Source: Bacillota bacterium (lineage in GTDB: Bacteria; Bacillota; Clostridia; Lachnospirales; Lachnospiraceae). From it: DNA of 64,000 nucleotides. The first letter of the stretch is position 1. Each line of letters starts with the position of its first letter. A model generated the notes under the pieces. The model was not told the DNA's origin. It worked only from the letters and a program-made list of their open reading frames with translations, and did no database searches. The position numbers were made by a program, and so were the translations under genes. Shown here one piece after another: positions 1 through 8,703 of the stretch. The stretch is from NCBI GenBank assembly GCA_023399055.1, contig JAEWQV010000016.1:62001-126000 (forward strand). Reading direction: 5' to 3'.

Positions 1-1942
1 GCAAAGAAGTTTCTTATGGACGACCAGCACAGGAAAGAAGTTAAAGTTAACTTTTGAACGGTTGTTAAGTAGGAAGATTAATCATGTTGGAGGACAGCGA
101 ATTGTTTTTGAAGCAGTGAACTTTGAGGGTGAGATTAAAGTGGTTACTGGATTGGACTTCAATGCACATATCCCATACTACGCAGATAGTAACTGGGAGG
201 TTATCCAGTCTGAGCAGGAGGAAAAGCTTCATTCTGTATTAGGTGAGACGAAGAGAAGTAAACTAAGACTTTACTCTAGTTATCGCTATGTAGTTTCTTG
301 CGATCATTGTCAGGAGCAGCTGGAAGAAGAGCGTTTTTTTGGCACTGAAATTACCTTTGATCTTAAGCAAGAGAATAGTGTTACTTTTGATAAGATGGTA
401 GTGCACTACGCAGCAAAAAAGAGGGAAAATCCGAATGAAATTTGGGAGCTTGGAAAGAATATTGCAAAACAATATAAAGAGATAAGCTTTGATCAGATCT
501 ATAATGAAAACTGTGTATATTGGAAAAACATCTGGAACACTTCAGATATTGTAATTGATGGTGATCCTGAAAATCAACAAGGAATACGTTTTTGTGTGTT
601 TCAACTTCATCAAACCTACCGTGGCTCTGATCCGAGTCTAAATATTGGTGCAAAAGGGTTGTCAGGCGAGGCTTATGGTGGGAAAGCTTTTTGGGATACA
701 GAGGCATACTGTCTGCAATTTTACATATTTAATAATCCTAAGGCTGCCAGAAATCTCCTTACCTATCGCTATAATTTATTGGAGGAAGCAAGAGCAAGGG
801 CTAAGGAATTAGACTGTGAAGGTGCTTGCTATCCAATTTCAACCATTGATGGAATTGAAACCTGTGGTGCCTGGCAGCATTCAAGTTTGCAAATTCATGT
901 TAGTGGAGCCATAGCCTTTGGTATCTTCAATTATGAAAAAATTTGCAGAGATAAGGAGTTCCTCTATTCGAAAGGAATAGAGATGCTACTTGAAATCAGT
1001 CGTTTTTATAAGAGTAGAGTTCAACGTAACCCGATCACAGATGAATATGGTTATTATGGGGTAATGGGTGTCGATGAATTCCATATGATGGTAAATAATA
1101 ACTGTTTTACAAACTATCTGGCAAAAAAAGCAATGGACTTTACCCTTGATGTAGTTGATGAAATGCAGGAATTGGCAAATGAGGAACTTCAACGACTGCT
1201 GAAAGAGCTGAAATTCACACAGGAGGAACTGGATAAAATTCGTGAGATTTCAAATCATATGTATCTTCCGGTAACGGAGGAGGGACTATTTGAACAACAT
1301 GATGGGTTCTTCTTGTTGCCTCACATCGATTTGGACTCAATTCCAGTAGAGGAGTTTCCTCTTTATCACCATTGGTCCTATGATCGGATTTATCGAACTG
1401 ATATGATTAAACAGGCGGATGTTTTAATGATGTTATTCATGTACAGTAATGATTTTTCGAAGGAAGTAAAAAGAGTTAACTATGATTACTACGAACCAAG
1501 ATGTATTCATGAATCATCTTTATCACCTTCGGTTCATTCCATAATTGCTGCAGAAATAGGTAAAAATGAAGAGGCATATCGCTTCTTTCAATTTGCAACA
1601 AGACTTGATTTGGATAATTATAATCGAAACTCCGGAGAAGGATTACATATGACCTCCATTGCCGCAGCTTGGATGAATATTGTATATGGCTTCGGCGGTA
1701 TGAGATCAGATGGAGATCAATTAAGTTTTTATCCAAGTATTCCAGCAGATTGGAACTCTTATTCCTTCTCCATAACCTATCAAGGATTGGATGTGCAGAT
1801 TGAGGTTACAAAAGAAACAGCAAGCTTTCGATTAAAAACAGAAGGAAGCCTTTCCCTTCAAATCTATAATAAGGAGTATCTGATTGATTCCGTAGGAATT
1901 AGTATTAAGATGCCGAATGTAGTAGAACTAAAAGTGGTATAA
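1..1942 (+). CDS. GH65 disaccharide/oligosaccharide phosphorylase, 5' end cut by window edge
   Basis: Inverting glycoside phosphorylase that would cleave an alpha-glucoside with phosphate to release beta-glucose-1-phosphate in the cytoplasm. The frame is open from base 2 with no stop before the TTG at 62, and the residues encoded before it (RSFLWTTSTGKK...) fit the GH65 N-terminal beta-sandwich, so the protein is truncated by the window rather than starting here. Family landmarks are the FWDTEAYCLQF segment, the catalytic-acid region GVDEFHMMVNNN (family usual is GPDEYHERVNNN) and the YEPRCIHESSLS phosphate-site region. It is divergent from the second GH65 at 17432, so it probably has a different acceptor. 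A GH15 gene follows 26 bases on, apparently in the same operon. Substrate is not readable from sequence; nigerose, kojibiose, maltose and alpha-1,3-oligoglucans are all possible. The family call is firm. Confidence 0.9.
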   Translation, partial: QRSFLWTTSTGKKLKLTFERLLSRKINHVGGQRIVFEAVNFEGEIKVVTGLDFNAHIPYYADSNWEVIQSEQEEKLHSVLGETKRSKLRLYSSYRYVVSCDHCQEQLEEERFFGTEITFDLKQENSVTFDKMVVHYAAKKRENPNEIWELGKNIAKQYKEISFDQIYNENCVYWKNIWNTSDIVIDGDPENQQGIRFCVFQLHQTYRGSDPSLNIGAKGLSGEAYGGKAFWDTEAYCLQFYIFNNPKAARNLLTYRYNLLEEARARAKELDCEGACYPISTIDGIETCGAWQHSSLQIHVSGAIAFGIFNYEKICRDKEFLYSKGIEMLLEISRFYKSRVQRNPITDEYGYYGVMGVDEFHMMVNNNCFTNYLAKKAMDFTLDVVDEMQELANEELQRLLKELKFTQEELDKIREISNHMYLPVTEEGLFEQHDGFFLLPHIDLDSIPVEEFPLYHHWSYDRIYRTDMIKQADVLMMLFMYSNDFSKEVKRVNYDYYEPRCIHESSLSPSVHSIIAAEIGKNEEAYRFFQFATRLDLDNYNRNSGEGLHMTSIAAAWMNIVYGFGGMRSDGDQLSFYPSIPADWNSYSFSITYQGLDVQIEVTKETASFRLKTEGSLSLQIYNKEYLIDSVGISIKMPNVVELKVV

Positions 1943-1968
1943 GTAAATGTGGTGTAATGGAGGACATA

Positions 1969-3897
1969 ATGACAAAATCATATTTGAACGACGCAATCAT
2001 AGGTAATTCCAGAATGCTTGGTTGCATATCGAAGGAAGGGGAACTCCTACGACTTTTTTGGCCCAATATTGATCATATGCAACAGGTTGAGCAATTTGAA
2101 GTTGGATTTCGATTAGACAATGATACTCCTGTGTTTCTTGGTAAGAACAATTTTAACATAGAACAAAGCTATGAGAACAAGACGAACATATTGATTACTC
2201 AGTTTACCAATGAGCAAGCTGGTATCGAAATTACGCAATCTGATTTTTGTTTAATGGAGCAGGATATTATGCTTCGCAGATACACCATTAAGAATTTAAG
2301 CAGTGAGGACAGAAATTTAAGGTGGTTGTTATATTCCTCGAGTACTTCCTCCAAAGAGAATTTTACAGGAAGCCTGATAGATTTGGAAAGAGAAGCACTC
2401 ATTCATTATCAAAGAAATCAGTATATGTCAATATCCTCTAACTTGGCGATTGAAAGTTTTCAATTAGGTGGAGATCCAAAAGTGAGTATTCAAAATGATA
2501 CACTGGATAATGCAGAAAGCGTGCTCATGGTACGAGACGGAGCACTTACCTGGGACTTAGAATTACTAAAAGCGGGAGCAGAAGCGGAAATTACAATCCA
2601 GATTTCTTTCGCAGCAGGATATACGGAAATAAAACAATTGATTTCAAAAGCTAGAAGATTAAATAGTAAGGATATGCAAGAGGAGACGAAGAAGTTCTGG
2701 ATTAATTATTTGACCTCCTGCAATGATGCTAAGGCGGCGAATCAGGAATACAATAATCTTTATGAGAGAAGTTTATTGGTATTTCGTTTGATGTATGATT
2801 CCTCTATGGGAGGCTTAATGGCAGCTCCAGAAATGGATGAAGATATGCAAATGTGCGGACGCTATGCCTATTGTTGGGGAAGGGATGCAGCATTTATTGC
2901 AGATGCACTGGACCAGTGTGGATTGCACAAGGAAGTTGAACAGTTCTATCAATTTGCAGCAGAAACACAGGAAGAGGATGGAAGTTGGTTCCAAAGATAT
3001 AGTATGGATGGTAACTTGGCACCAGCCTGGGGGTTACAAATTGATGAAACAGGAGCGCTAATCTATGGAATCTGGAAACATTATTGCCGGACAAAGAATT
3101 TAGAGTTTTTAAAAACAACTTGGGATAATGTAAAGCTTGGTGCAGATTTCTTAGTAGCTTTTCAAGATGAAGAGACTGGATTACCTAAGCATAGTAGAGA
3201 TTTATGGGAAGAACGCTGGGGGGTTCACACCTACTCCTCTGCTTCTGTTCATGCAGGGCTTATGTCTGCTGTTCAAATAGCAACCTGCCTGGGAGAAGAA
3301 ATATCCAATAAAGAACTATGGGAATTGGCAGCACAGAGGATGAAGGAATCGATTGATGAAAGACTCTGGGAAGAGGATAACCAATGCTTTAGCCGTGGGA
3401 TTCGTACACAGCTTTATCCTACAGAGAAAATGGCAAATAAAGAATGTATGATGGTTCCGGTTAACAATAAGGGTGGCATGAAAAAGGTAGTATGCCGAGA
3501 CAGTGTGGTAGATATCAGCCTTATTGGGCTTAGCATTCCTTTTGGAGTAATTGATGTCAAGGACCCTCGTATGACAGCAACAGCAAATAGAATTGAGGAA
3601 TTATTAACCTGCAAAGAAGTAGGTGGCATCAGACGTTATGAAGATGATGAATACATTGGTGGTAATCCCTGGATTCTTACTACTCTGTGGCTGGCTCTTT
3701 ACTATATTGAAGCCAACGAGTACGAGAAAGCATTAGCCTATTTCAATTGGGCAGTAAAAGGAAGAACCAATCTTGATTTACTACCGGAGCAGGTAAATAA
3801 AGAGACAGGGAAACCAATTTGGATACTTCCGTTAACCTGGTCCCATGCAATGTATACACTGACATATCATGCATTATTAAGTAAAAAACTGATATAG
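1969..3897 (+). CDS. GH15 glucoamylase-like glycoside hydrolase (intracellular)
   Basis: Prokaryotic GH15-type exo-alpha-glucosidase of 642 residues. It has an N-terminal beta-sandwich (about residues 1-260) and an (alpha/alpha)6 barrel. The general acid is probably Glu414 in RDLWEERWG and the base Glu607 in LLPEQV; CWGRDAAF and GSWFQRY are further GH15 landmarks. No signal peptide is present, so it should act on imported oligosaccharides. The start is placed at the ATG at 1969 because GGAGG lies five bases upstream; the in-frame ATG at 1957 overlaps that ribosome site. It lies between a GH65 gene and a LacI gene. The substrate may be alpha-1,3- or alpha-1,4-linked glucose; the locus context favours alpha-glucan oligosaccharides, but this is inference. 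Confidence 0.85.
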   Translation: MTKSYLNDAIIGNSRMLGCISKEGELLRLFWPNIDHMQQVEQFEVGFRLDNDTPVFLGKNNFNIEQSYENKTNILITQFTNEQAGIEITQSDFCLMEQDIMLRRYTIKNLSSEDRNLRWLLYSSSTSSKENFTGSLIDLEREALIHYQRNQYMSISSNLAIESFQLGGDPKVSIQNDTLDNAESVLMVRDGALTWDLELLKAGAEAEITIQISFAAGYTEIKQLISKARRLNSKDMQEETKKFWINYLTSCNDAKAANQEYNNLYERSLLVFRLMYDSSMGGLMAAPEMDEDMQMCGRYAYCWGRDAAFIADALDQCGLHKEVEQFYQFAAETQEEDGSWFQRYSMDGNLAPAWGLQIDETGALIYGIWKHYCRTKNLEFLKTTWDNVKLGADFLVAFQDEETGLPKHSRDLWEERWGVHTYSSASVHAGLMSAVQIATCLGEEISNKELWELAAQRMKESIDERLWEEDNQCFSRGIRTQLYPTEKMANKECMMVPVNNKGGMKKVVCRDSVVDISLIGLSIPFGVIDVKDPRMTATANRIEELLTCKEVGGIRRYEDDEYIGGNPWILTTLWLALYYIEANEYEKALAYFNWAVKGRTNLDLLPEQVNKETGKPIWILPLTWSHAMYTLTYHALLSKKLI

Positions 3898-3914
3898 AAA
3901 AGGTGGAAAAAAGT

Positions 3915-4958
3915 GTGACTGACAAGGTGACAATGAAAGACGTGGCAAGGCTCGCAGGTGTATCGGTGGCTACAGTTTCTAATATTTTGAATAATGTTGA
4001 GAATAAAGCCAAGGATTCAACACAGAAAAAGGTAATGAAAGCAGCCAAGGATTTAAATTATACCATTGATATGACAGCTAGATTTTTATCTACAGGCAAA
4101 TCAAATTTAATCGGAATATTTCTACCAGAGGTATATGAAGTCGGACAACCAAGCTCAGTACTAAAAGACAATCCTTTTTTTAGCGAGATAGTCAGTGGAA
4201 TTGAATACGTTGCCAGAATGAACGGATTTGATATTGTTGTAACCTGCATCAGTGTATCGGACAATGTAAGAGAATTGGTATTAAAAAGAACTCTGGATGG
4301 GATAGCAGTTCTCGGTAATTTTGGGCAAGAGTTTTGGGAGGAGCTAAAAACTCTAGAAATACCAAAGGTATTAATTGACTCCTATCGAAATGATGAAAAA
4401 GAGTACTGTAATGTGGGAACGGATGATGAAATGGGAGCTTACCTGGCTACAAAACATCTCATTACTATGAAACACAGAAAAATAGCCTTAGTTACTGGTA
4501 AGTTTGAAGAATCAGATGTTAACTACTATCGTTATCTTGGGTTTAAGAGAGCGTTAGAAGAGGAGCATATTCCAATTGAGTCCTGTCCAATCATCTATGT
4601 AGATGTTAATTTTAAAGGAGGTGTAGCTGCTGCACAATCACTGCTTTATTTCTATCCTGAGGTTACAGCTGCTTTTGCAGTAGCGGATATATTAGCACTG
4701 GGAATTATTAAATTATATCATCAGATAGGTAAGTCCATTCCAAGAGACCTCTCTTTAATCGGATTTGATGATTTAAGTATTTGTCAGTTTACATTTCCCG
4801 GGCTATCTACCGTTAGGCAGGATATTAATAAGAAAGGTATGGAAGTTGGAAATCTATTGATTCACAGAATTAATGGAGACGAAGATAAGCGCAGTGTTAT
4901 CTTGCCAGTGGAGTTGGTATTAAGGCAGACAGTACTTCCACTGGAGAATAAGGCTTAA
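3915..4958 (+). CDS. LacI-family transcriptional regulator (first of two paralogues)
   Basis: Sugar-responsive DNA-binding regulator of about 347 residues. The N-terminal helix-turn-helix is clear (VTMKDVARLAGVSVATVSNIL), followed by a periplasmic-binding-protein-like effector domain ending in GFDDLSICQFTFPGLSTVRQD. A GTG start at 3915 is preferred because AAGGTGG lies about eight bases upstream and this gives the same N-terminal length as the paralogue at 5131; an upstream in-frame GTG at 3903 overlaps the ribosome site. It follows the GH15 gene by 17 bases, so it is probably cotranscribed. The two LacI proteins match closely along their whole length, which suggests local duplication. Likely targets are the palindromes at 6258, 8602 and 8642. 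Confidence 0.9.
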   Translation: MTDKVTMKDVARLAGVSVATVSNILNNVENKAKDSTQKKVMKAAKDLNYTIDMTARFLSTGKSNLIGIFLPEVYEVGQPSSVLKDNPFFSEIVSGIEYVARMNGFDIVVTCISVSDNVRELVLKRTLDGIAVLGNFGQEFWEELKTLEIPKVLIDSYRNDEKEYCNVGTDDEMGAYLATKHLITMKHRKIALVTGKFEESDVNYYRYLGFKRALEEEHIPIESCPIIYVDVNFKGGVAAAQSLLYFYPEVTAAFAVADILALGIIKLYHQIGKSIPRDLSLIGFDDLSICQFTFPGLSTVRQDINKKGMEVGNLLIHRINGDEDKRSVILPVELVLRQTVLPLENKA

Positions 4959-4992
4959 TGCTGTATCGGTTAACCTGTTACAACTGCCGTCA

Positions 4993-5021
4993 TTGACGTA
5001 ATCCTATTTCATCGATATAAT
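4993..5021 (+). promoter_or_regulatory. sigma-A-type promoter for the second LacI gene
   Basis: TTGACG and TATAAT are separated by 17 bases. The element lies about 110 bases upstream of the second LacI start. A GGTTAACC half-operator-like sequence sits just upstream near 4968-4975, which could allow auto- or cross-regulation. Confidence 0.65.
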
Positions 5022-5130
5022 AGAATAAAAACAATTGTAATTGCATCGATCAGAGCAACGGATAGAAACAAGGTCTGCAATTAAATTGATATTAATTATT
5101 CGGAAATATCAGAGATGGGGTGTAAATAAA

Positions 5131-6162
5131 ATGGCAAAAGTCACGATGAAGGATGTAGCAAAATATGCGGGTGTATCAGTTGCAACAGTTTCCAATGTTT
5201 TGAATAACATCGACAATAAGTCGAATGAGGTCACACGACAAAAAGTATTAAAGGCAGTAAAAGATTTAAATTATCAAATGGATATGACTGCAAGATCGTT
5301 ATCCATGGGTAAATCGAAATTGCTTGGTATTTTTCTTCCAGAGGTTTTTTATATGGACAGGCCAAGTTCGGTATTAAAAGACAATCCATTTTTTAGTGAG
5401 ATTGTAAGTGGAATTGAATACGAAGCTAGAATGCATGATTATGATATTTTAATTACCTGTGTGAAATCAGATACACATGTGAAGGAATTAATACATAAAC
5501 GCATGCTGGATGGAATTGCTTTACTTGGCATGCATGATGAAGACTTTTGGAATAGTTTAAGGAATACGTCCATCCCAGTGGTTCTAATTGATTCCTATTG
5601 TTATGACAAGTATGGATTTTGTAATGTCGGAACAGATGATGAGCAAGGTGCTTATTTAGCTACAAAACATTTGATAGCCTTAAATCATAAGAATATTGCG
5701 TTGGTAACTGGTAACTCTAAGGAATCCGAAGTTAATCATAGAAGATATTTGGGATTTAAAAGAGCAATCAGTGAGAGCGGATTAAACGAGGAAATGTGTC
5801 CGATTATAGAAGAGGATCTTAATTTTAAAGGTGGAATCATGGCTGGTCATAAGCTAATGAACTACAACCATGTTACGGCAACCTTTGTAGTAGCTGATAT
5901 TATGGCTCTAGGTATTATAAAGCTAATGAACCAAATCGGTAGAACAGTACCAAAGGACCTATCTATTATTGGTTTTGATGATCTGAATATCTGTAACTAT
6001 AGTTTTCCAGGTTTAACTACCATTAAGCAGGATATCTATAGAAAGGGTATTGAGGTTGCAAGACTGCTAATTAATAAAATTAATGATAAAGAAGTGGATA
6101 CAGGGGTAGTTTTACCGGTTGAGCTGGTTTTAAGAGAAACTACAAGTGCTATAGCGAAATAA
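5131..6162 (+). CDS. LacI-family transcriptional regulator (second paralogue)
   Basis: A 343-residue LacI-type repressor with the start AKVTMKDVAKYAGVSVATVSNVL and a C-terminal effector domain (GFDDLNICNYSFPGLTTIKQD). It is strongly similar to the preceding regulator, including the unusual shared stretch RPSSVLKDNPFFSEIVSGIEY. The ATG at 5131 is chosen because GGGGTG lies before it and it begins exactly at the helix-turn-helix; the longer open frame upstream shows no ribosome site. It has its own promoter at 4993-5021, so the two regulators may respond to different sugars and act on shared TTAACCGGTTAA-like sites nearby. The effector is unknown. Confidence 0.9.
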   Translation: MAKVTMKDVAKYAGVSVATVSNVLNNIDNKSNEVTRQKVLKAVKDLNYQMDMTARSLSMGKSKLLGIFLPEVFYMDRPSSVLKDNPFFSEIVSGIEYEARMHDYDILITCVKSDTHVKELIHKRMLDGIALLGMHDEDFWNSLRNTSIPVVLIDSYCYDKYGFCNVGTDDEQGAYLATKHLIALNHKNIALVTGNSKESEVNHRRYLGFKRAISESGLNEEMCPIIEEDLNFKGGIMAGHKLMNYNHVTATFVVADIMALGIIKLMNQIGRTVPKDLSIIGFDDLNICNYSFPGLTTIKQDIYRKGIEVARLLINKINDKEVDTGVVLPVELVLRETTSAIAK

Positions 6163-6257
6163 AGAGAAGGTATTTTAAATAGCAGGTGGGGTGTTAAAAC
6201 AGTACAAGAAGAGAAATCTTAGGACGAATTAAGATAAGCTATGTTTTGTGGCGTAAG

Positions 6258-6269
6258 TTAACCGATTAA
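6258..6269. promoter_or_regulatory. LacI-type operator upstream of the chemoreceptor
   Basis: TTAACCGATTAA, a near-palindrome matching the two sites in the binding-protein promoter (8602 and 8642) under a common TTAAYCGRTTAA pattern. It lies 20 bases before the chemoreceptor start, where a bound repressor would block transcription. Confidence 0.55.
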
Positions 6270-6288
6270 ATGAATTGGAGGCTTACGG

Positions 6289-8487
6289 TTGGAAAAGAAA
6301 AAGATATTAAAGAAAAGCAAGAAAAATGAAAGCGTTATCGAAAATGAAAGCATTATTGAAAATAAAAGCATTATAGAAAATAAAAGAACCAAAGAGAATA
6401 AAAGTCAGTGGTTGCAGAAGTTTAATAGAATTCAAGTTAAATTGATTATTGGCTTTATGTTACCAGTCATTTGTATTGTTGCGCTTGGTTTTATATCCTA
6501 CAAAAAAGCTTCTACAGCATTAATTCAAAATTATGAAGATGCATTACTAGAGACGTTGGATATGACCAATCAATATTATACCTACACCTTTCAAACCATT
6601 GTCTCGGATATTGAAATATATTATCAGGATACTGACTTGCGAGATTTTTATTCAGGTTTAATGAGCATATCCCCTACAAAAGAAATTCAATTATTTAATG
6701 CAAATCTTGATCTAATGAAAAGAAAAACCTGGTCTGATGAGCTTATTGAGAATTTGTATGTTTTATCTGATAAAAAGGATTCCATTGCTACCACAGGTGT
6801 TAAGGGAGAAAATATGTATTCCTCTTATATTCAAACAGAACAGGGAATGCAGGTTGCAGCAGATCCTAGCCACTATTTTATTTTTGGAGCTGACAAGGCG
6901 CTGGATGAATTCTTTGGATCAGACAGCAGTACGTATGGAATTAGAATTGCAAGAAAGTACAAGGATTCCAATACCTGCATTGTTGCTGATATTAACCTGA
7001 AGGCATTTAAGAACACAATCAATCGTTTGGATTTAGGAACAGGTAGTCTCCTTGGAATTATAACTTCAGATGGAACGGAAATTTTAGCTGACACAAAAGA
7101 AGAGATAAATGCCCCTGCAGAAGTGAAAAGTTTAGAAGCAACAAAGAGTACTATAACAGGTTTTAAGGATAAGGAATTCTACACAAATGCTTGGAAGAGC
7201 GAAATAACTGCGAAATCAGATTATGTAAGTTATTTAGGTCAAGAGTATATGTTTGCTTATTCAAAACTAGAGGGAACTGGTGCTATGATCTGCTTTTTAA
7301 TTCCAAAAGCAGATATTGTGAAGAAAGCAGAAAGTATTAAAGAACTTACCATTATAATTGTACTAATAACATGTGTTCTGGCGGTCGCAATTGGAAGTGT
7401 GATTGCAAGCTATGTAAGCCGAACCATTCAGTATTTAGCAAAACAGTTAAAAAAGGTGGCAGAAGGAGATCTAAGTATTGAGATAAATCTGAAACAAAAG
7501 GATGAATTTATGCTTTTGGCACAGGACATAACAAGTATGGTTACAAACATGAAGAACCTGATTCAAAAGATAAAGTTGATTGGTGAAGAAGTATATATAT
7601 CTGCCGATCAGGTCACATATTCATCAAAAACTTTTGTTACTTCAGCTTCAGATATTAAAACAAGTATTACTGAGATTGAATCAGGTGTTACACAGCTGGA
7701 TCAGAACTCTGCAGACTGCTTGGGATTAATGGATGAATTGTCCCATAAAATTGCACTGGTGAATGATAACAGTAAAGAAATTGGTAATATTTCAGCAACA
7801 GCCGTTCAGACCATTGGTGCTGGAATACTTACAATGAATACACTGACTGAAAAATCCAAATCAACAACACAGATTACTGGACAAGTAATTGATACCATTC
7901 GTTTACTTGAAGAAAAGTCCAGGTCAATCGGACAAATATTAAATGTTATTAATGAAATAGCGCAGCAGACGAATTTGTTATCCTTAAATGCCTCCATTGA
8001 ATCTGCAAGAGCAGGGTCCTATGGTGCAGGGTTCGCAGTAGTTGCAGAAGAAATAAGAAAATTGGCGGATCAATCTCTTCAGTCGGCGGATAGAATACGA
8101 ATTATAATTAAAGAAATAGAAGAATGTACTACAGAAGCTGTAAAAACTGCAAAAGAGGCTGAGAATGCTGTAAAGCAGCAGGAAGAAGCAGTTTCAGATA
8201 CCACAACCTCCTTTAGAGATCTTGAAAAGCAAATACGAAAGCTCTCTAGTGAATTGGATTCTATTTTAAAAAATGTTCAAAACATGGAAAGAGCTAGATC
8301 ATCTACACTGGAAGCTGTGGAAAGTATATCTGCTATCTCCGAAGAAACAACGGCTTGCTCCATAACGGTCAGTGAATCAGCGGAGAAACAATTGGGTGCT
8401 GTGACACATTTAGAACAGGCAGCCACACAACTTTTATCTAAAGCTAAAGATTTAGATAAATCGATTAACTTATTTAAAATAAATTAA
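6289..8487 (+). CDS. methyl-accepting chemotaxis protein
   Basis: Transmembrane chemoreceptor of 732 residues. The order is a charged cytoplasmic tail (1-45), TM1 about 51-71, an extracytoplasmic Cache-like sensor region about 72-350, TM2 about 353-377, HAMP, and a C-terminal signalling coiled coil with the conserved tip NEIAQQTNLLSLNASIESARAG (about 550-575) that contacts CheA/CheW. The TTG start is supported by GGAGG ten bases upstream. The N-terminal tail carries a hexapeptide repeat (variants of NESIIE/NKSIIE). Its place inside a sugar-uptake locus under a matching LacI-type operator suggests it senses the same saccharide or a linked binding protein; the ligand is unknown. Confidence 0.92.
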   Translation: MEKKKILKKSKKNESVIENESIIENKSIIENKRTKENKSQWLQKFNRIQVKLIIGFMLPVICIVALGFISYKKASTALIQNYEDALLETLDMTNQYYTYTFQTIVSDIEIYYQDTDLRDFYSGLMSISPTKEIQLFNANLDLMKRKTWSDELIENLYVLSDKKDSIATTGVKGENMYSSYIQTEQGMQVAADPSHYFIFGADKALDEFFGSDSSTYGIRIARKYKDSNTCIVADINLKAFKNTINRLDLGTGSLLGIITSDGTEILADTKEEINAPAEVKSLEATKSTITGFKDKEFYTNAWKSEITAKSDYVSYLGQEYMFAYSKLEGTGAMICFLIPKADIVKKAESIKELTIIIVLITCVLAVAIGSVIASYVSRTIQYLAKQLKKVAEGDLSIEINLKQKDEFMLLAQDITSMVTNMKNLIQKIKLIGEEVYISADQVTYSSKTFVTSASDIKTSITEIESGVTQLDQNSADCLGLMDELSHKIALVNDNSKEIGNISATAVQTIGAGILTMNTLTEKSKSTTQITGQVIDTIRLLEEKSRSIGQILNVINEIAQQTNLLSLNASIESARAGSYGAGFAVVAEEIRKLADQSLQSADRIRIIIKEIEECTTEAVKTAKEAENAVKQQEEAVSDTTTSFRDLEKQIRKLSSELDSILKNVQNMERARSSTLEAVESISAISEETTACSITVSESAEKQLGAVTHLEQAATQLLSKAKDLDKSINLFKIN

Positions 8488-8564
8488 GGTAAAAATGATA
8501 ACAAAAAGTTTCATTATTTATGAAATTAATCGTTAAAAAGCATAAAAAAGTACACTTTGAGCTA

Positions 8565-8593
8565 TTGACATATGGACATAATTGTTGTAAACT
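8565..8593 (+). promoter_or_regulatory. promoter of the sugar-binding-protein gene
   Basis: TTGACA, 17 bases, then TAAACT. The expected start point falls around 8600, overlapping the first operator palindrome at 8602, the classic arrangement for LacI-type repression. A TATAAT at 8593-8598 is an alternative -10 but would need a 22-base spacer. Confidence 0.6.
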
Positions 8594-8601
8594 ATAATTA
8601 G

Positions 8602-8613
8602 TTAACCGGTTAA
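8602..8613. promoter_or_regulatory. LacI-type operator 1 (perfect palindrome)
   Basis: TTAACCGGTTAA is a perfect 12-base palindrome at the predicted transcription start. Likely bound by one or both local LacI regulators. Confidence 0.65.
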
Positions 8614-8641
8614 AATAAACCGGATTTCTTAAGGGTAAACG

Positions 8642-8655
8642 GTTAATCGATTAAC
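8642..8655. promoter_or_regulatory. LacI-type operator 2 (perfect palindrome)
   Basis: GTTAATCGATTAAC is a perfect 14-base palindrome in the leader. Its centre is 41 bases from that of operator 1, about four helical turns, so two bound repressors would lie on the same face of the DNA. Confidence 0.65.
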
Positions 8656-8703
8656 TCCAAATTGTGAGTTAACGTCAATTAATTTTATAGGAGGAAAGTT
8701 TTT

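Noticed and set aside
263..472. Antisense and out-of-frame open frames over GH65, LacI, hem, cys and lan genes throughout the window
   Set aside because: They lie inside well-supported genes, lack ribosome sites and have protein composition that mirrors the opposite strand.
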